Below, piece by piece: positions 23,960-31,731 of a stretch of 64,000 nucleotides of DNA (positions are counted from its first letter, which is position 1; every line of letters begins with the position of its first letter). The notes beneath the pieces were generated by a model, which saw only the letters and a list, made by a program, of their open reading frames with translations, had not been told where the DNA came from and did no database searches. The stretch covers positions 47,925 through 111,924 of the forward strand of contig CALSLT010000033.1 in the NCBI GenBank assembly GCA_943787265.1, given 5' to 3'. A program made the position numbers and the translations under genes. This stretch comes from an uncultured Planctomycetaceae bacterium (GTDB taxonomy: Bacteria > Planctomycetota > Planctomycetia > Planctomycetales > Planctomycetaceae).

Positions 23960-26900
23960 ATGTCTCCCACAAACTCCGCACATGGTCTTTCGACAATCCT
24001 CGTGCTGGTCGCTTTGTCAGCCACCGGAACGATCATTTACCAGTCGAACGCTGCCGACTCGAGTGCCGGTAACAAAGGTGACTTTCCGAAACTGATCAAT
24101 ACGGAGAACCCGGAAGCAAAGCTCACAACCGCTGCGGACGCCCTCGCCGGAATGCAACTGCCGGACGGTTTTTCGATTTCTCTGTTTGCTTCGGAACCGG
24201 ATATCAACCAGCCGATCGCCCTCGCAACGGACGATCGAGGGCGGCTGTGGGTTGCGGAAAACTACACCTACGCACAACGGACAACTAACTTCGACGATAA
24301 CATGCGTGACCGCATCGTGATTCTCGAAGACAAAGATGACGACGGAAAATTCGACAAACGAACGGAGTTCTGGGACCAAGGGCGACGTCTGACGAGCGTC
24401 GAGATCGGTTACGGCGGGGTCTGGGTTCTCGACGCGCCGAATCTTCTCTTCATTCCGGACCGCGACGGCGACGACGTGCCGGATGGCGAACCTGTCGTCA
24501 TGCTCGACGGCTGGGATGACGGTGCCGTGCGACACAACATCGTCAACGGACTTCGCTGGGGACCAGACGGTTGGCTGTACGGTCGACACGGAATTCTGGC
24601 GACGTCACACGTCGGCCGTCCCGGAGCCACTCCCGACCAGCGAACATCGCTCAACTGTTCCGTCTGGCGCTTCCATCCGACGAAACACACATTCGAAGTC
24701 GTCTGCGAGGGGACGACTAATTCCTGGGGAATGGACTGGGACCAGAATGGCGAACTCTTCTTTATTAACACCGTCATCGGCCATCTTTGGCACGCGATCC
24801 CCGGCTCGTACTTCCGCCGCATGTACGGCGAACATCTCAATCCGCACGTTTACGGAGTCATTGAACAGACCGCCGACCATTTCCATTGGGACACGAAAGA
24901 GCAGTGGAGCGACATTCGCAAGCTCGGAGTCACGAAAACCACTGACGAAGCCGGCGGTGGACACGCTCACTCGGGCATGGCAATCGTGCCCCCCGGTCTT
25001 TGGGGCGAGAATTACGACAATTCAGTGCTGACCGTCAATCTTCACGGCCGGCGAATTAACCGCGACCGACTCGTCCGCGAAGGAGCGACTTTCTCGGGCA
25101 AACATGCCGAAGATTTCCTTCAGGCGTCCGACCCCTGGTTCCGCGGCGTCGAACTTCACTTCGGCCCGCACGGCGTCCTTTACATCGCCGACTGGTCAGA
25201 CGTCGGAGAATGTCACGAAAACGACGGCGTGCATCGAACGTCGGGGCGTATCTATCGCGTGACGCCTCCAACACGATCTTCGAAGCAGCCGGTGCTGACC
25301 GACCTGAAGAAGTATTCGCTTCAGAAACTCCTCTACGCGTCACGATGCTCCAATGATCCCTGGCTGGTACGACACTCGCTGCGAGTTCTTGCTGAAAGAG
25401 GACTTTTCACCAAAGCCGCCACTTCCGAACTTTCTCGGCAGGATTTGGTCGAGCTTGAGAAAGCGCTCGGGCGATGGTTCGAATCCGAACTCGATGCCAA
25501 ATCTCGACGCAGAATGACGACATCAAAGTATGCCGACGTGACCGTCAACGAAATTCTCACAGCAAACGCTGTCGGACTCGCCACCAAAAGGCACCTGCTG
25601 AAACTTCTTGCGACGCCCATCGAAAGCATCAAGGTTCAGGCAATTCGGTTGCTCACCGATAACCGACAGTTTGATCCGGATGTTCTGGAAGCATTCGACA
25701 AACTTGCGGCTGAGGACGAATCCGGGCTGGTCCTCACTTACCTCTGCTCCGCGTTGCAGAAGATGCCGCATGGGTATCGCTGGCCGCTTGCCACCGCTCT
25801 TGGAAGGCGGAAAGAGTTTGCAGACGATCGCGTTTACCCGCTGATGCTCTGGTACGGGATCGAGCCCGCGATCACAGCTTATCCGGAAGCCGCCAGTCGT
25901 ATGGCGGCAAGCTGTCAGATTCCGAAGGTTCGAGAATTCGTCGCTCGGCGAGCGACGGAAGACCTGGAACGACAACCGCTTGCGATTGAGCTGGTGATCA
26001 AGGAAGCAGATCTTCAACGCAGCAACATTGCTTTGTCTCTGGACGTCCTAAGAGGAATGAACGCCGCGCTTCGAGGATGGCGAAAGGCTCCACAGCCAAA
26101 AGGATGGCGAGACTTCGCCCATGCTCGTTCAACGAGTGACGACGAAGAGGTCCGCCGGCTGAATCGTGAGCTGTCACTTGTCTTTGGCGACGGACGAGCC
26201 ATGAGCGAATTGCAGAAGATTGCAAAAGACGGCAGTGCAGCTTTGGAAGAACGCCGGTCGGCGATCCGAGCACTCGTTCTTGCGAGAGACAAGACGATGG
26301 TCCCATTCCTTCAGAATCTGTTGACCAACCGCGACCTTGGGAAAGACGCCATCAACGGGCTCGCTGCGTTTGGCGATGAAGAAACACCGCAGCTCCTGGT
26401 TACGAAGTTCGGCGGATTTCGGAACGCCGCGAGACGGGAAGCCATCAACACGCTCGTTTCACGAGTCGCGTTTGCGACCGTCCTGCTGGACGCAGTCGAC
26501 GAGAAGAAGATCGCCCGCGATGCCGTTTCGGCATTTCAGCTTCGCCAGATGCAAAGCTACGGCGACGATGATATCAGCAATCGAGTCGCGAAAATCTGGC
26601 CAGAACTGGCTGAGCAATCCCGTGAGAAAAAAGAACGCATTGCGGAATTGCGGCAGATGCTGACGTCAGAAACGCTCGCGAGCGCTGACACGTCGCACGG
26701 ACGATTACTGTTCAGCAAGTCGTGCGCGAACTGTCACACACTGTTCGGTGAAGGCAAGAAAATCGCTCCTGACCTGACAGGAGCTCAGCGAAGCAATCTC
26801 AACTACCTGCTGGAAAACATTGTCGATCCGAGTGCGACCGTCTCGAAGAATTTCCAAATGCGAGTCGTGCTGCTGGAAGACGGCCGTGTGCTGAACGGAG

Positions 26901-27103
26901 TCGTGCTTGCCCAGAACGAAAAAACGTTGACAATTCAAACGGCAACGGATCAGGTCGTGATTCAACGAGACGATGTCGACATCATGCAGGATTCGAAACT
27001 GTCGATGATGCCTGAGAATCTGCTGAACGTGCTCAAGGACAAGCAGGTCCGGGATTTGGTCGGTTATCTAATGTCGCCGACTCAAGTTCCTCTGCCAGAA
27101 TAA
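23960..27103 (+). CDS. PVC-type beta-propeller / HEAT / haem-binding protein
   Basis: 1,047 residues from the ATG at 23960, preceded by GAGGAAAC; 21 more open codons upstream lack a ribosome site. A signal anchor (STILVLVALSATGTIIYQS) is followed by the PVC-type propeller domain: DGFSISLFASEPDINQPIAL, GRLWVAENYTY, VWVLDAPNLLFIPDRDGDD, NIVNGLRWGPDGWLYGRHG and GVELHFGPHGVLYIADWSD. A HEAT-like helical region spans roughly 450-880. The C-terminus is a cytochrome c-like module with FSKSCANCHTLFGEGKKIAPDLTG (CxxCH near residue 921) and the usual YLLENIVDPSATVSKNF. Expected to be periplasmic, probably a sugar or alcohol oxidoreductase; substrate unknown. Confidence 0.92.
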   Translation: MSPTNSAHGLSTILVLVALSATGTIIYQSNAADSSAGNKGDFPKLINTENPEAKLTTAADALAGMQLPDGFSISLFASEPDINQPIALATDDRGRLWVAENYTYAQRTTNFDDNMRDRIVILEDKDDDGKFDKRTEFWDQGRRLTSVEIGYGGVWVLDAPNLLFIPDRDGDDVPDGEPVVMLDGWDDGAVRHNIVNGLRWGPDGWLYGRHGILATSHVGRPGATPDQRTSLNCSVWRFHPTKHTFEVVCEGTTNSWGMDWDQNGELFFINTVIGHLWHAIPGSYFRRMYGEHLNPHVYGVIEQTADHFHWDTKEQWSDIRKLGVTKTTDEAGGGHAHSGMAIVPPGLWGENYDNSVLTVNLHGRRINRDRLVREGATFSGKHAEDFLQASDPWFRGVELHFGPHGVLYIADWSDVGECHENDGVHRTSGRIYRVTPPTRSSKQPVLTDLKKYSLQKLLYASRCSNDPWLVRHSLRVLAERGLFTKAATSELSRQDLVELEKALGRWFESELDAKSRRRMTTSKYADVTVNEILTANAVGLATKRHLLKLLATPIESIKVQAIRLLTDNRQFDPDVLEAFDKLAAEDESGLVLTYLCSALQKMPHGYRWPLATALGRRKEFADDRVYPLMLWYGIEPAITAYPEAASRMAASCQIPKVREFVARRATEDLERQPLAIELVIKEADLQRSNIALSLDVLRGMNAALRGWRKAPQPKGWRDFAHARSTSDDEEVRRLNRELSLVFGDGRAMSELQKIAKDGSAALEERRSAIRALVLARDKTMVPFLQNLLTNRDLGKDAINGLAAFGDEETPQLLVTKFGGFRNAARREAINTLVSRVAFATVLLDAVDEKKIARDAVSAFQLRQMQSYGDDDISNRVAKIWPELAEQSREKKERIAELRQMLTSETLASADTSHGRLLFSKSCANCHTLFGEGKKIAPDLTGAQRSNLNYLLENIVDPSATVSKNFQMRVVLLEDGRVLNGVVLAQNEKTLTIQTATDQVVIQRDDVDIMQDSKLSMMPENLLNVLKDKQVRDLVGYLMSPTQVPLPE

Positions 27104-27127
27104 AAAAGCCGGCCCAATGGACCGGCT
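27102..27127 (-). terminator. Intrinsic terminator for the small minus-strand gene
   Basis: Minus strand AGCCGGTCC / GGGCCGGCT with an ATT loop (one G-T pair), followed by six T. It begins at the stop of the PVC gene and faces the gene at 27261-27590. Confidence 0.7.
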
Positions 27128-27165
27128 ATCGCCAGAGTTTGCCTCAATAAATGAAACAGAATTTC

Positions 27166-27233
27166 GTAGCCGGATTCGCAAGAATTCGGGCGATTTCACA
27201 TTCAGCAAACCGAACTCTTGCGAGTCCGGCTAC
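27166..27233. repeat. 24-bp near-perfect inverted repeat (GTAGCCGGA type)
   Basis: Arms 27166-27189 and 27210-27233 begin GTAGCCGGATTCGCAAGA and match as complements at 22 of 24 positions, around a 20-base spacer. Located between convergent genes. No T-run, so more likely a dispersed palindrome than a terminator. Confidence 0.65.
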
Positions 27234-27260
27234 CCTGATTGAGCTGCTGAACCAAGCCTC

Positions 27261-27590
27261 TCAGACGTAGCGAGGGATGAACGTCTCGACCTGAGCATCG
27301 GCTGACTTTGTGAATTGCATCTTTGGAGCGGGTACTGCAGCGTGCGGCTCGTCAATTCGCATCGCCTGATGCTGGGAGGGCTCCAAGGGGACAACGCCTG
27401 TTGATGTCACAACGTGTTGAGGAATGTCGACAAGGCTTAGGTCTCGATCAATTCGTCGCATTTCATTGACGACGACGCTGTGCCAGTCAGAGTCGCAGCG
27501 TTCTGCAGCCGAGACGTAGTTTCGACGAGCCCATTGTCGCAATCGAAGTTCTGCCACGAGATCAAGTTCTCGACTATCATTGCCCATCAT
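27261..27590 (-). CDS. Small hypothetical protein
   Basis: 109 residues, with GAGGTG about 5-10 bases before the ATG at 27590. The first half is helical and charged (LDLVAELRLRQWARRNYVSA, then SDWHSVVVNEMRRIDRDLSL), the second half is loose and Pro-rich. No signal peptide, membrane helix or metal motif. The ribosome site and the minus-strand terminator downstream support it as a real gene. Its RLRQWARRNYV helix looks like a small planctomycete protein type, but I cannot name a family. Confidence 0.6.
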   Translation of the reverse strand: MMGNDSRELDLVAELRLRQWARRNYVSAAERCDSDWHSVVVNEMRRIDRDLSLVDIPQHVVTSTGVVPLEPSQHQAMRIDEPHAAVPAPKMQFTKSADAQVETFIPRYV

Positions 27591-27889
27591 CGTTGCACCT
27601 CAAAGTCGTCACAATCAGATCGTTCCACCGAAGTGGTAGAGTCCAGCGGGCGCACACCGCCATTCAGAGCTGAATCACTCAGAACGATCGGCAAACGCTC
27701 GCGGGAATCCGAAACGAATTCGTTGAAGTCCAGGCTGAAACCCGACGCGCGTGAGCGCGGGTCGTGGTCGTTAGGCTCCTGAGTCGTGATCAGTCTCGGA
27801 CAGCCTTGCGGGTTGCGCCGGACGAAAGGGAGGGCGATGCCCCAATGCCACCTCAGTCATCGTTTCGACTGTTCAATTACGACGCCGGC

Positions 27890-28738
27890 TTACAGAACAT
27901 CAATCATTTCTGCCGCGACGAAGTCAGATCGATCATCCCGGCTGAGTCGAACCGCTGCGTAATCCGGATCGTGATCGAGTATCGCCAGCCAGTCGTTGTC
28001 AGCGACCTCGCCCAACAGGTCGGCTTTGGCCCGTCGTGTTTGCAGCAGATTCGTGTCGTAGGCCATGCACCACAGAACGGGAAGGTGCATCCGAGTTCCG
28101 CAGATGTCTCCCAGAAAGACTGCGGTATCGCCATCGCTTTCGAGCAACAATGCCTGGTGCCCTTCGGTATGGCCGCCGGTCACTAACGACCGTAGTCCGG
28201 GCATAATTTCGACATTGCCGTCGATCAATTTCAACTGGCCGGAAGCCTGTAAAGGCAGCAGGTTTTCCTGAGGATAAGCGCCTCGAAGTTCCGGCAACTC
28301 CGAAGTTGCCATCACCCACTCACGGCGCTGAGCGATGTACTGAGCATTGGGAAAAGAGGGGACGATGTCGCCAGCCTCGTTCAGGCACGTGCCGCCTCCG
28401 GCATGATCAAAGTGAAGATGTGAGAAGACGACAGCATCGATGTCTTCAGGTTCGAAGCCTGCCTCTTTTAGATTTTGCAGAAGCGGATCACCCGACTCGG
28501 AAGTGAGATTCCGCTGCTGCTTCTCTGGCAACTTCGAACCGTAGCCGGTGTCGATCAGAATGTTTCGACCATCAATCGTCGCGACGACGCAGTTGGTCTG
28601 CTGAGGAATTCGGTTCTTCTCATCCGGCGGAGTTTTGCGTTCCCATAAAACTCGCGGCACAACCCCGTAAAGCGTTCCGGCGTCAAGATGGCACACGCCA
28701 CCGGAGACCGTCTTCAAGTCGATCTGTCCAAGCTTCAT
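27890..28738 (-). CDS. MBL-fold metallo-hydrolase
   Basis: 282 residues. Metallo-beta-lactamase-fold hydrolase with a complete zinc site: FSHLHFDHAGG (residues 106-115), the downstream His in VTGGHTEGHQALLL, Asp in VFLGDICG, and a final His in ILDHDPDY. NILIDTGYGSKL precedes the motif. It resembles the quorum-quenching lactonase / YtnP-like branch with the broad substrate pocket, but substrate is unknown. Its ATG overlaps the tmk stop (ATGA), so the two are translationally coupled. No signal peptide, so cytoplasmic. Confidence 0.9.
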   Translation of the reverse strand: MKLGQIDLKTVSGGVCHLDAGTLYGVVPRVLWERKTPPDEKNRIPQQTNCVVATIDGRNILIDTGYGSKLPEKQQRNLTSESGDPLLQNLKEAGFEPEDIDAVVFSHLHFDHAGGGTCLNEAGDIVPSFPNAQYIAQRREWVMATSELPELRGAYPQENLLPLQASGQLKLIDGNVEIMPGLRSLVTGGHTEGHQALLLESDGDTAVFLGDICGTRMHLPVLWCMAYDTNLLQTRRAKADLLGEVADNDWLAILDHDPDYAAVRLSRDDRSDFVAAEMIDVL

Positions 28739-29415
28739 CCGTTCTTCCCGGAATCGAGCAACGCGGCCGCAACCTTCCAGATTTCCTCGCCGACTTCGTC
28801 AATCGACTTCAGCCGTTCACCGTCGAGCAACGAAATCGTTGACCAATCCGATTCGCGAGACGCCAGTTCAAGATATGCCTGGCGGACTGAATCCAGGTAA
28901 TCACGATCCGCTTCCTGCAAGTCTGCCGCCTGGTCCGTGTAATCGCGTTTCGACTTTCGAGCGATCAGCATCTGAGCGGTCTCTGCCGGCAGATCGAGGT
29001 GGATGACCAGCTCGGCTCGTGGCAGGCGAAAGACTTCGTGTTCGGTCTTCAGAATCCAATCCTGCAACGCTGTGCGTTCTTCGCCGACTTTCTTGGCTCC
29101 CTGGTGAGCGACGTTCGAAGCGACGTAACGGTCAGCGACGACAACGTCTTTCGTGACAAGCAGCTCGGATAGCATCCCAATCGATTCAAAGCGGTCTGCG
29201 GCGTACAGCGTCGCAGCAAGAAGCGGATCGACCTGGTCGAGCTGCCCAAATTCGCCGTTCAGAAATCGACCAATCGTCTGTCCGAAATGCGTTTCGGAGT
29301 ACCGAGGGAAACTGATCAGCTCAGATGTGTGCCCCGCGTCGAGCATCCGCTGGTGCATCCGCTTGGCCTGAGTTCCTTTGCCCGAACCATCAATTCCTTC
29401 AATGGCAATCAACAC
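28735..29415 (-). CDS. tmk: Thymidylate kinase
   Basis: 226 residues from a GTG at 29415 (VLIAIEGIDGSGKGTQAKRM). The frame is open to 29505, but the upstream 30 codons overlap an inverted repeat and precede the P-loop by an abnormal length. Tmk phosphorylates dTMP to dTDP. P-loop GIDGSGKGT near residues 7-15, the DR-type motif VVVADRYVASNVAHQGAK, and the LID region with arginine/lysine (ARKSKRDYTDQAAD) are present. First gene of a two-gene unit with the MBL hydrolase. The P-loop uses Gly rather than Thr/Ser after Lys, then Thr. Confidence 0.88.
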   Translation of the reverse strand: MLIAIEGIDGSGKGTQAKRMHQRMLDAGHTSELISFPRYSETHFGQTIGRFLNGEFGQLDQVDPLLAATLYAADRFESIGMLSELLVTKDVVVADRYVASNVAHQGAKKVGEERTALQDWILKTEHEVFRLPRAELVIHLDLPAETAQMLIARKSKRDYTDQAADLQEADRDYLDSVRQAYLELASRESDWSTISLLDGERLKSIDEVGEEIWKVAAALLDSGKNG

Positions 29416-29455
29416 GGTCGTGATCCAATCGTTCGCTGGGCAGGCTGTTGAGAAC

Positions 29456-29533
29456 GGTAACCCGACGCGTAAGCGAGGGACTTGAGCCCGCTGTTTCCCA
29501 GGCAACCATCTCTCGCTGACGCTTCGGGTTACC
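29456..29533. repeat. 22-bp inverted repeat (GGTAACCCGA type)
   Basis: Arms 29456-29477 and 29512-29533 start GGTAACCCGACGCGTAAGCG and agree as complements at 20 of 22 positions, spacer 34 bases. It lies just upstream of tmk, which argues against the longer tmk reading frame. Confidence 0.65.
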
Positions 29534-29581
29534 TTGAGAGTCTCTTTTCAACAGGTTGGTCTTTCGTATGAAGACGAAGTC

Positions 29582-29986
29582 TCAACCAACCGTCGAATCG
29601 CCTTCGAAATCTTCGTGGGCACGCAGAATCGCCAGTGCTTGTTCTTCGGTTTCACAATGTGTGAAATAGCTGAGGAGCCGGCTGGCATCCAGCACGTCCT
29701 GAACGCCGGGCGTCAGGTCCGAAATGACCATCTTTCCGCGGTTGCGGTGCAGCTTGCGATGGAGTGTGATCATCTTGCCGACGACGGAGCTGGTGATGTA
29801 CTCCACCCCGGCCATGTTTAAAACAATCTTCTGAAACCCGAACTGGTCTGGCAGCAGAAAAAGTTCGTGGCCCAGATCCTCGATGTTTTCTTCGTCGTTT
29901 ATGTGCGAAACCCCAAACTGAACAACAACGTTGTCGCCGTGTTCGGCCACTTTGAGATATCGAGGTTGAAAATCTTCGAGGCCCAT
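29582..29986 (-). CDS. STAS-domain anti-anti-sigma-factor-like protein
   Basis: 134 residues. STAS fold: beta strand NVVVQFGVSHIND, helix ENIEDLGHELFLL, then the signature KIVLNMAGVEYITSSVVGKM with Ser66/Ser67 at the position phosphorylated in SpoIIAA-type proteins, and GKMVISDLTPGVQDVLDASR. STAS proteins bind serine-kinase anti-sigma factors and switch partners on phosphorylation. No anti-sigma kinase or phosphatase is adjacent, so the partner is unknown. Alone between tmk and mtaB on the same strand. Confidence 0.88.
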   Translation of the reverse strand: MGLEDFQPRYLKVAEHGDNVVVQFGVSHINDEENIEDLGHELFLLPDQFGFQKIVLNMAGVEYITSSVVGKMITLHRKLHRNRGKMVISDLTPGVQDVLDASRLLSYFTHCETEEQALAILRAHEDFEGDSTVG

Positions 29987-30079
29987 ACCGGCCCTTTCTC
30001 AGTTCGTTTCGTCATGAAACCCGTGGTTGCTGGACCCCGTAGTTAGTGAACAAGGTCGTCCAACAAAACATCTTCAATT

Positions 30080-31384
30080 CTACAGTGAGCCAACCAGCGA
30101 CTCGCTTCCAATTCGAACGGCGGTGAGTTGCTGACGTTCCGCCGCCTCGCCTTTGGCTGTCACAAACGCGCCAATGTCGTGGGTTGTGCCCGGAACTTCA
30201 ACCGGAGCATACCTTCGATCAGTTCCTCGAACCCAGCCCGGTCGGTCACGAGACTCGCGCTCGACCAAAACTTCCAACTCTCGGCCAACCAGCGTTTGGT
30301 AATAGTCTTCCGCCAGATCGCGTTCGAGTTCGCTCAGAATCCGACAGCGTTCCTTGCGGACTTCCGGCTTGACCTGGTCGGGGAAGTCTGCGGCGGGGGT
30401 GCCTTTCCTCGCGCTGAACGGAAAGACGTGAATCTTCATGAACCGAGCCTGTCGGCAGGCTTCCAGCGTCTCTTCAAATTCGGCATCCGTCTCGCCAGGA
30501 AACCCGACAATCACATCCGTCGTGAACGAAGGATGATCAAGTTGCTCCCGCATCTGTTCCATTTTTTCGAGGAATCTGGCCATCGAATACCGCCGCCGCA
30601 TTCGCCTAAGGACCGTTTCCGAACCGCTCTGCAGTGAAGGGTGAAACTGCGGACAAAGATGTTCGCAGTTCGCCGCAGCGTTGATGAATTCGTCGTTGAC
30701 CTCGACCGCTTCGATACTCGACAGCCGCATTCGCCAGTCGCCAGGAATCCGGTCCAGCTTTTCAAACAGGTGCCATAGCCGAAACGGCGGGAGTCCCGAT
30801 TTGCCGCGAGTCGTCTCGACTCCGTAGTGCCCAACATGAATGCCGGTCAGCACGATCTCGCGATAACCGTTGTCGATCAGGCGTCGCACCTCGGCTTCGA
30901 TCGACTCGGGAGTGCGACTTTGCAAACCCGGTCGAACCTGAGGGATAATGCAGTAGGTGCAGTTCAGAATGCACCCGTCCTGGACTTTGACATAGGCTCG
31001 CCGGCGGCCATCGAAATGGCTGATGCCCTCTGGCATGTCGACGATGCCCAACCGGTCAAAGACGTCGGGCAGCTCACGCTTGTCGCGGACAATTTCAAAG
31101 ACGCCGGGCAGGTCTCGCAGCACTTCCGGGTCGCGAGTTGCGTAACAACCCATCACGATCGTGCGTGTGCCGGGATTTTTCTTCGCCAACTGCCGAATCA
31201 ATTGCCGACCTTTGGAATCCGCCTCGCCTGTGACTGTGCAGGTATTAACGACGCACAGATCCGCCGCCTCGTTTTCCGCTGCTTCGCGAAAACCGTTGCT
31301 CAGCAGCGTTTCTTTGACGAGCTGCGTTTCGTACTGATTGACTTTGCACCCGAGGGTCACAAGTCGGCACGTGCGTTCGGACAT
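30080..31384 (-). CDS. mtaB: tRNA t6A37 methylthiotransferase
   Basis: 434 residues. A radical-SAM methylthiotransferase that converts t6A37 to ms2t6A37 in ANN-decoding tRNAs. UPF0004 domain: VTLGCKVNQYETQLVKE, VVNTCTVTGEADSKGRQ and IVMGCYATRDPEV give the three cluster cysteines (about 13, 49, 80). The radical-SAM CxxxCxxC is in DGCILNCTYCIIP (138, 142, 145). A TRAM-like tail follows. LGCKVNQYE marks MtaB rather than MiaB (LGCQMN) or RimO. It depends on t6A, whose synthesis starts with TsaC/Sua5, encoded at 45696-46724. Confidence 0.95.
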   Translation of the reverse strand: MSERTCRLVTLGCKVNQYETQLVKETLLSNGFREAAENEAADLCVVNTCTVTGEADSKGRQLIRQLAKKNPGTRTIVMGCYATRDPEVLRDLPGVFEIVRDKRELPDVFDRLGIVDMPEGISHFDGRRRAYVKVQDGCILNCTYCIIPQVRPGLQSRTPESIEAEVRRLIDNGYREIVLTGIHVGHYGVETTRGKSGLPPFRLWHLFEKLDRIPGDWRMRLSSIEAVEVNDEFINAAANCEHLCPQFHPSLQSGSETVLRRMRRRYSMARFLEKMEQMREQLDHPSFTTDVIVGFPGETDAEFEETLEACRQARFMKIHVFPFSARKGTPAADFPDQVKPEVRKERCRILSELERDLAEDYYQTLVGRELEVLVERESRDRPGWVRGTDRRYAPVEVPGTTHDIGAFVTAKGEAAERQQLTAVRIGSESLVGSL

Positions 31385-31556
31385 GAGATTTCAGAAGAAA
31401 ATGAGGATTCTGAGTGGAACCTTGGGCTGCGTTTTCAGTTACAGCGAGGCCCCGATCAGTGGCGACAGTCGTTTCGGGCGAGTATACCCTTGGGCATTCC
31501 GTCCAGCGAGTGACCACGTCTCCGCTCGCAGGTTTCAGTTTCGGAAACAAAATCTC

Positions 31557-31624
31557 CGGAACACTAATAACCGCTGATATTCGCTAATTTAAATCAGTGG
31601 AGATCAGCGTTTATTAGTGTTCCG
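31557..31624. repeat. 22-bp inverted repeat (CGGAACACTAATAA type)
   Basis: Arms 31557-31578 and 31603-31624 start CGGAACACTAATAACCGCTG and match at 21 of 22 positions as complements. The spacer of 24 bases contains further AATC/GATT symmetry. It lies in the 347-base space between divergent mtaB and the secreted-protein gene. Confidence 0.65.
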
Positions 31625-31731
31625 AAGTCGTTTGAAACCGGTGTTTCATTGTCCGGCTGAAACACGGTGCCAGATTTCAGGGTATTGTCGAGGCCCCAAA
31701 GAGTTCGCCCCATTTTCTGTTGGAGTTCATC

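Noticed and set aside
25468..25488. GGTTCGAATCC, resembling a tRNA T-arm
   Set aside because: It lies in frame within the PVC protein gene and has no surrounding cloverleaf.
27740..27775. Palindromic ACCCGACGCGCGTGAGCGCGGGT as a further repeat
   Set aside because: Short and imperfect; could be a decayed relative of the GGTAACCCGA element but not supportable alone.
29416..29505. 30-codon extension of tmk
   Set aside because: It runs through the inverted repeat, and the P-loop would lie abnormally far from the start.
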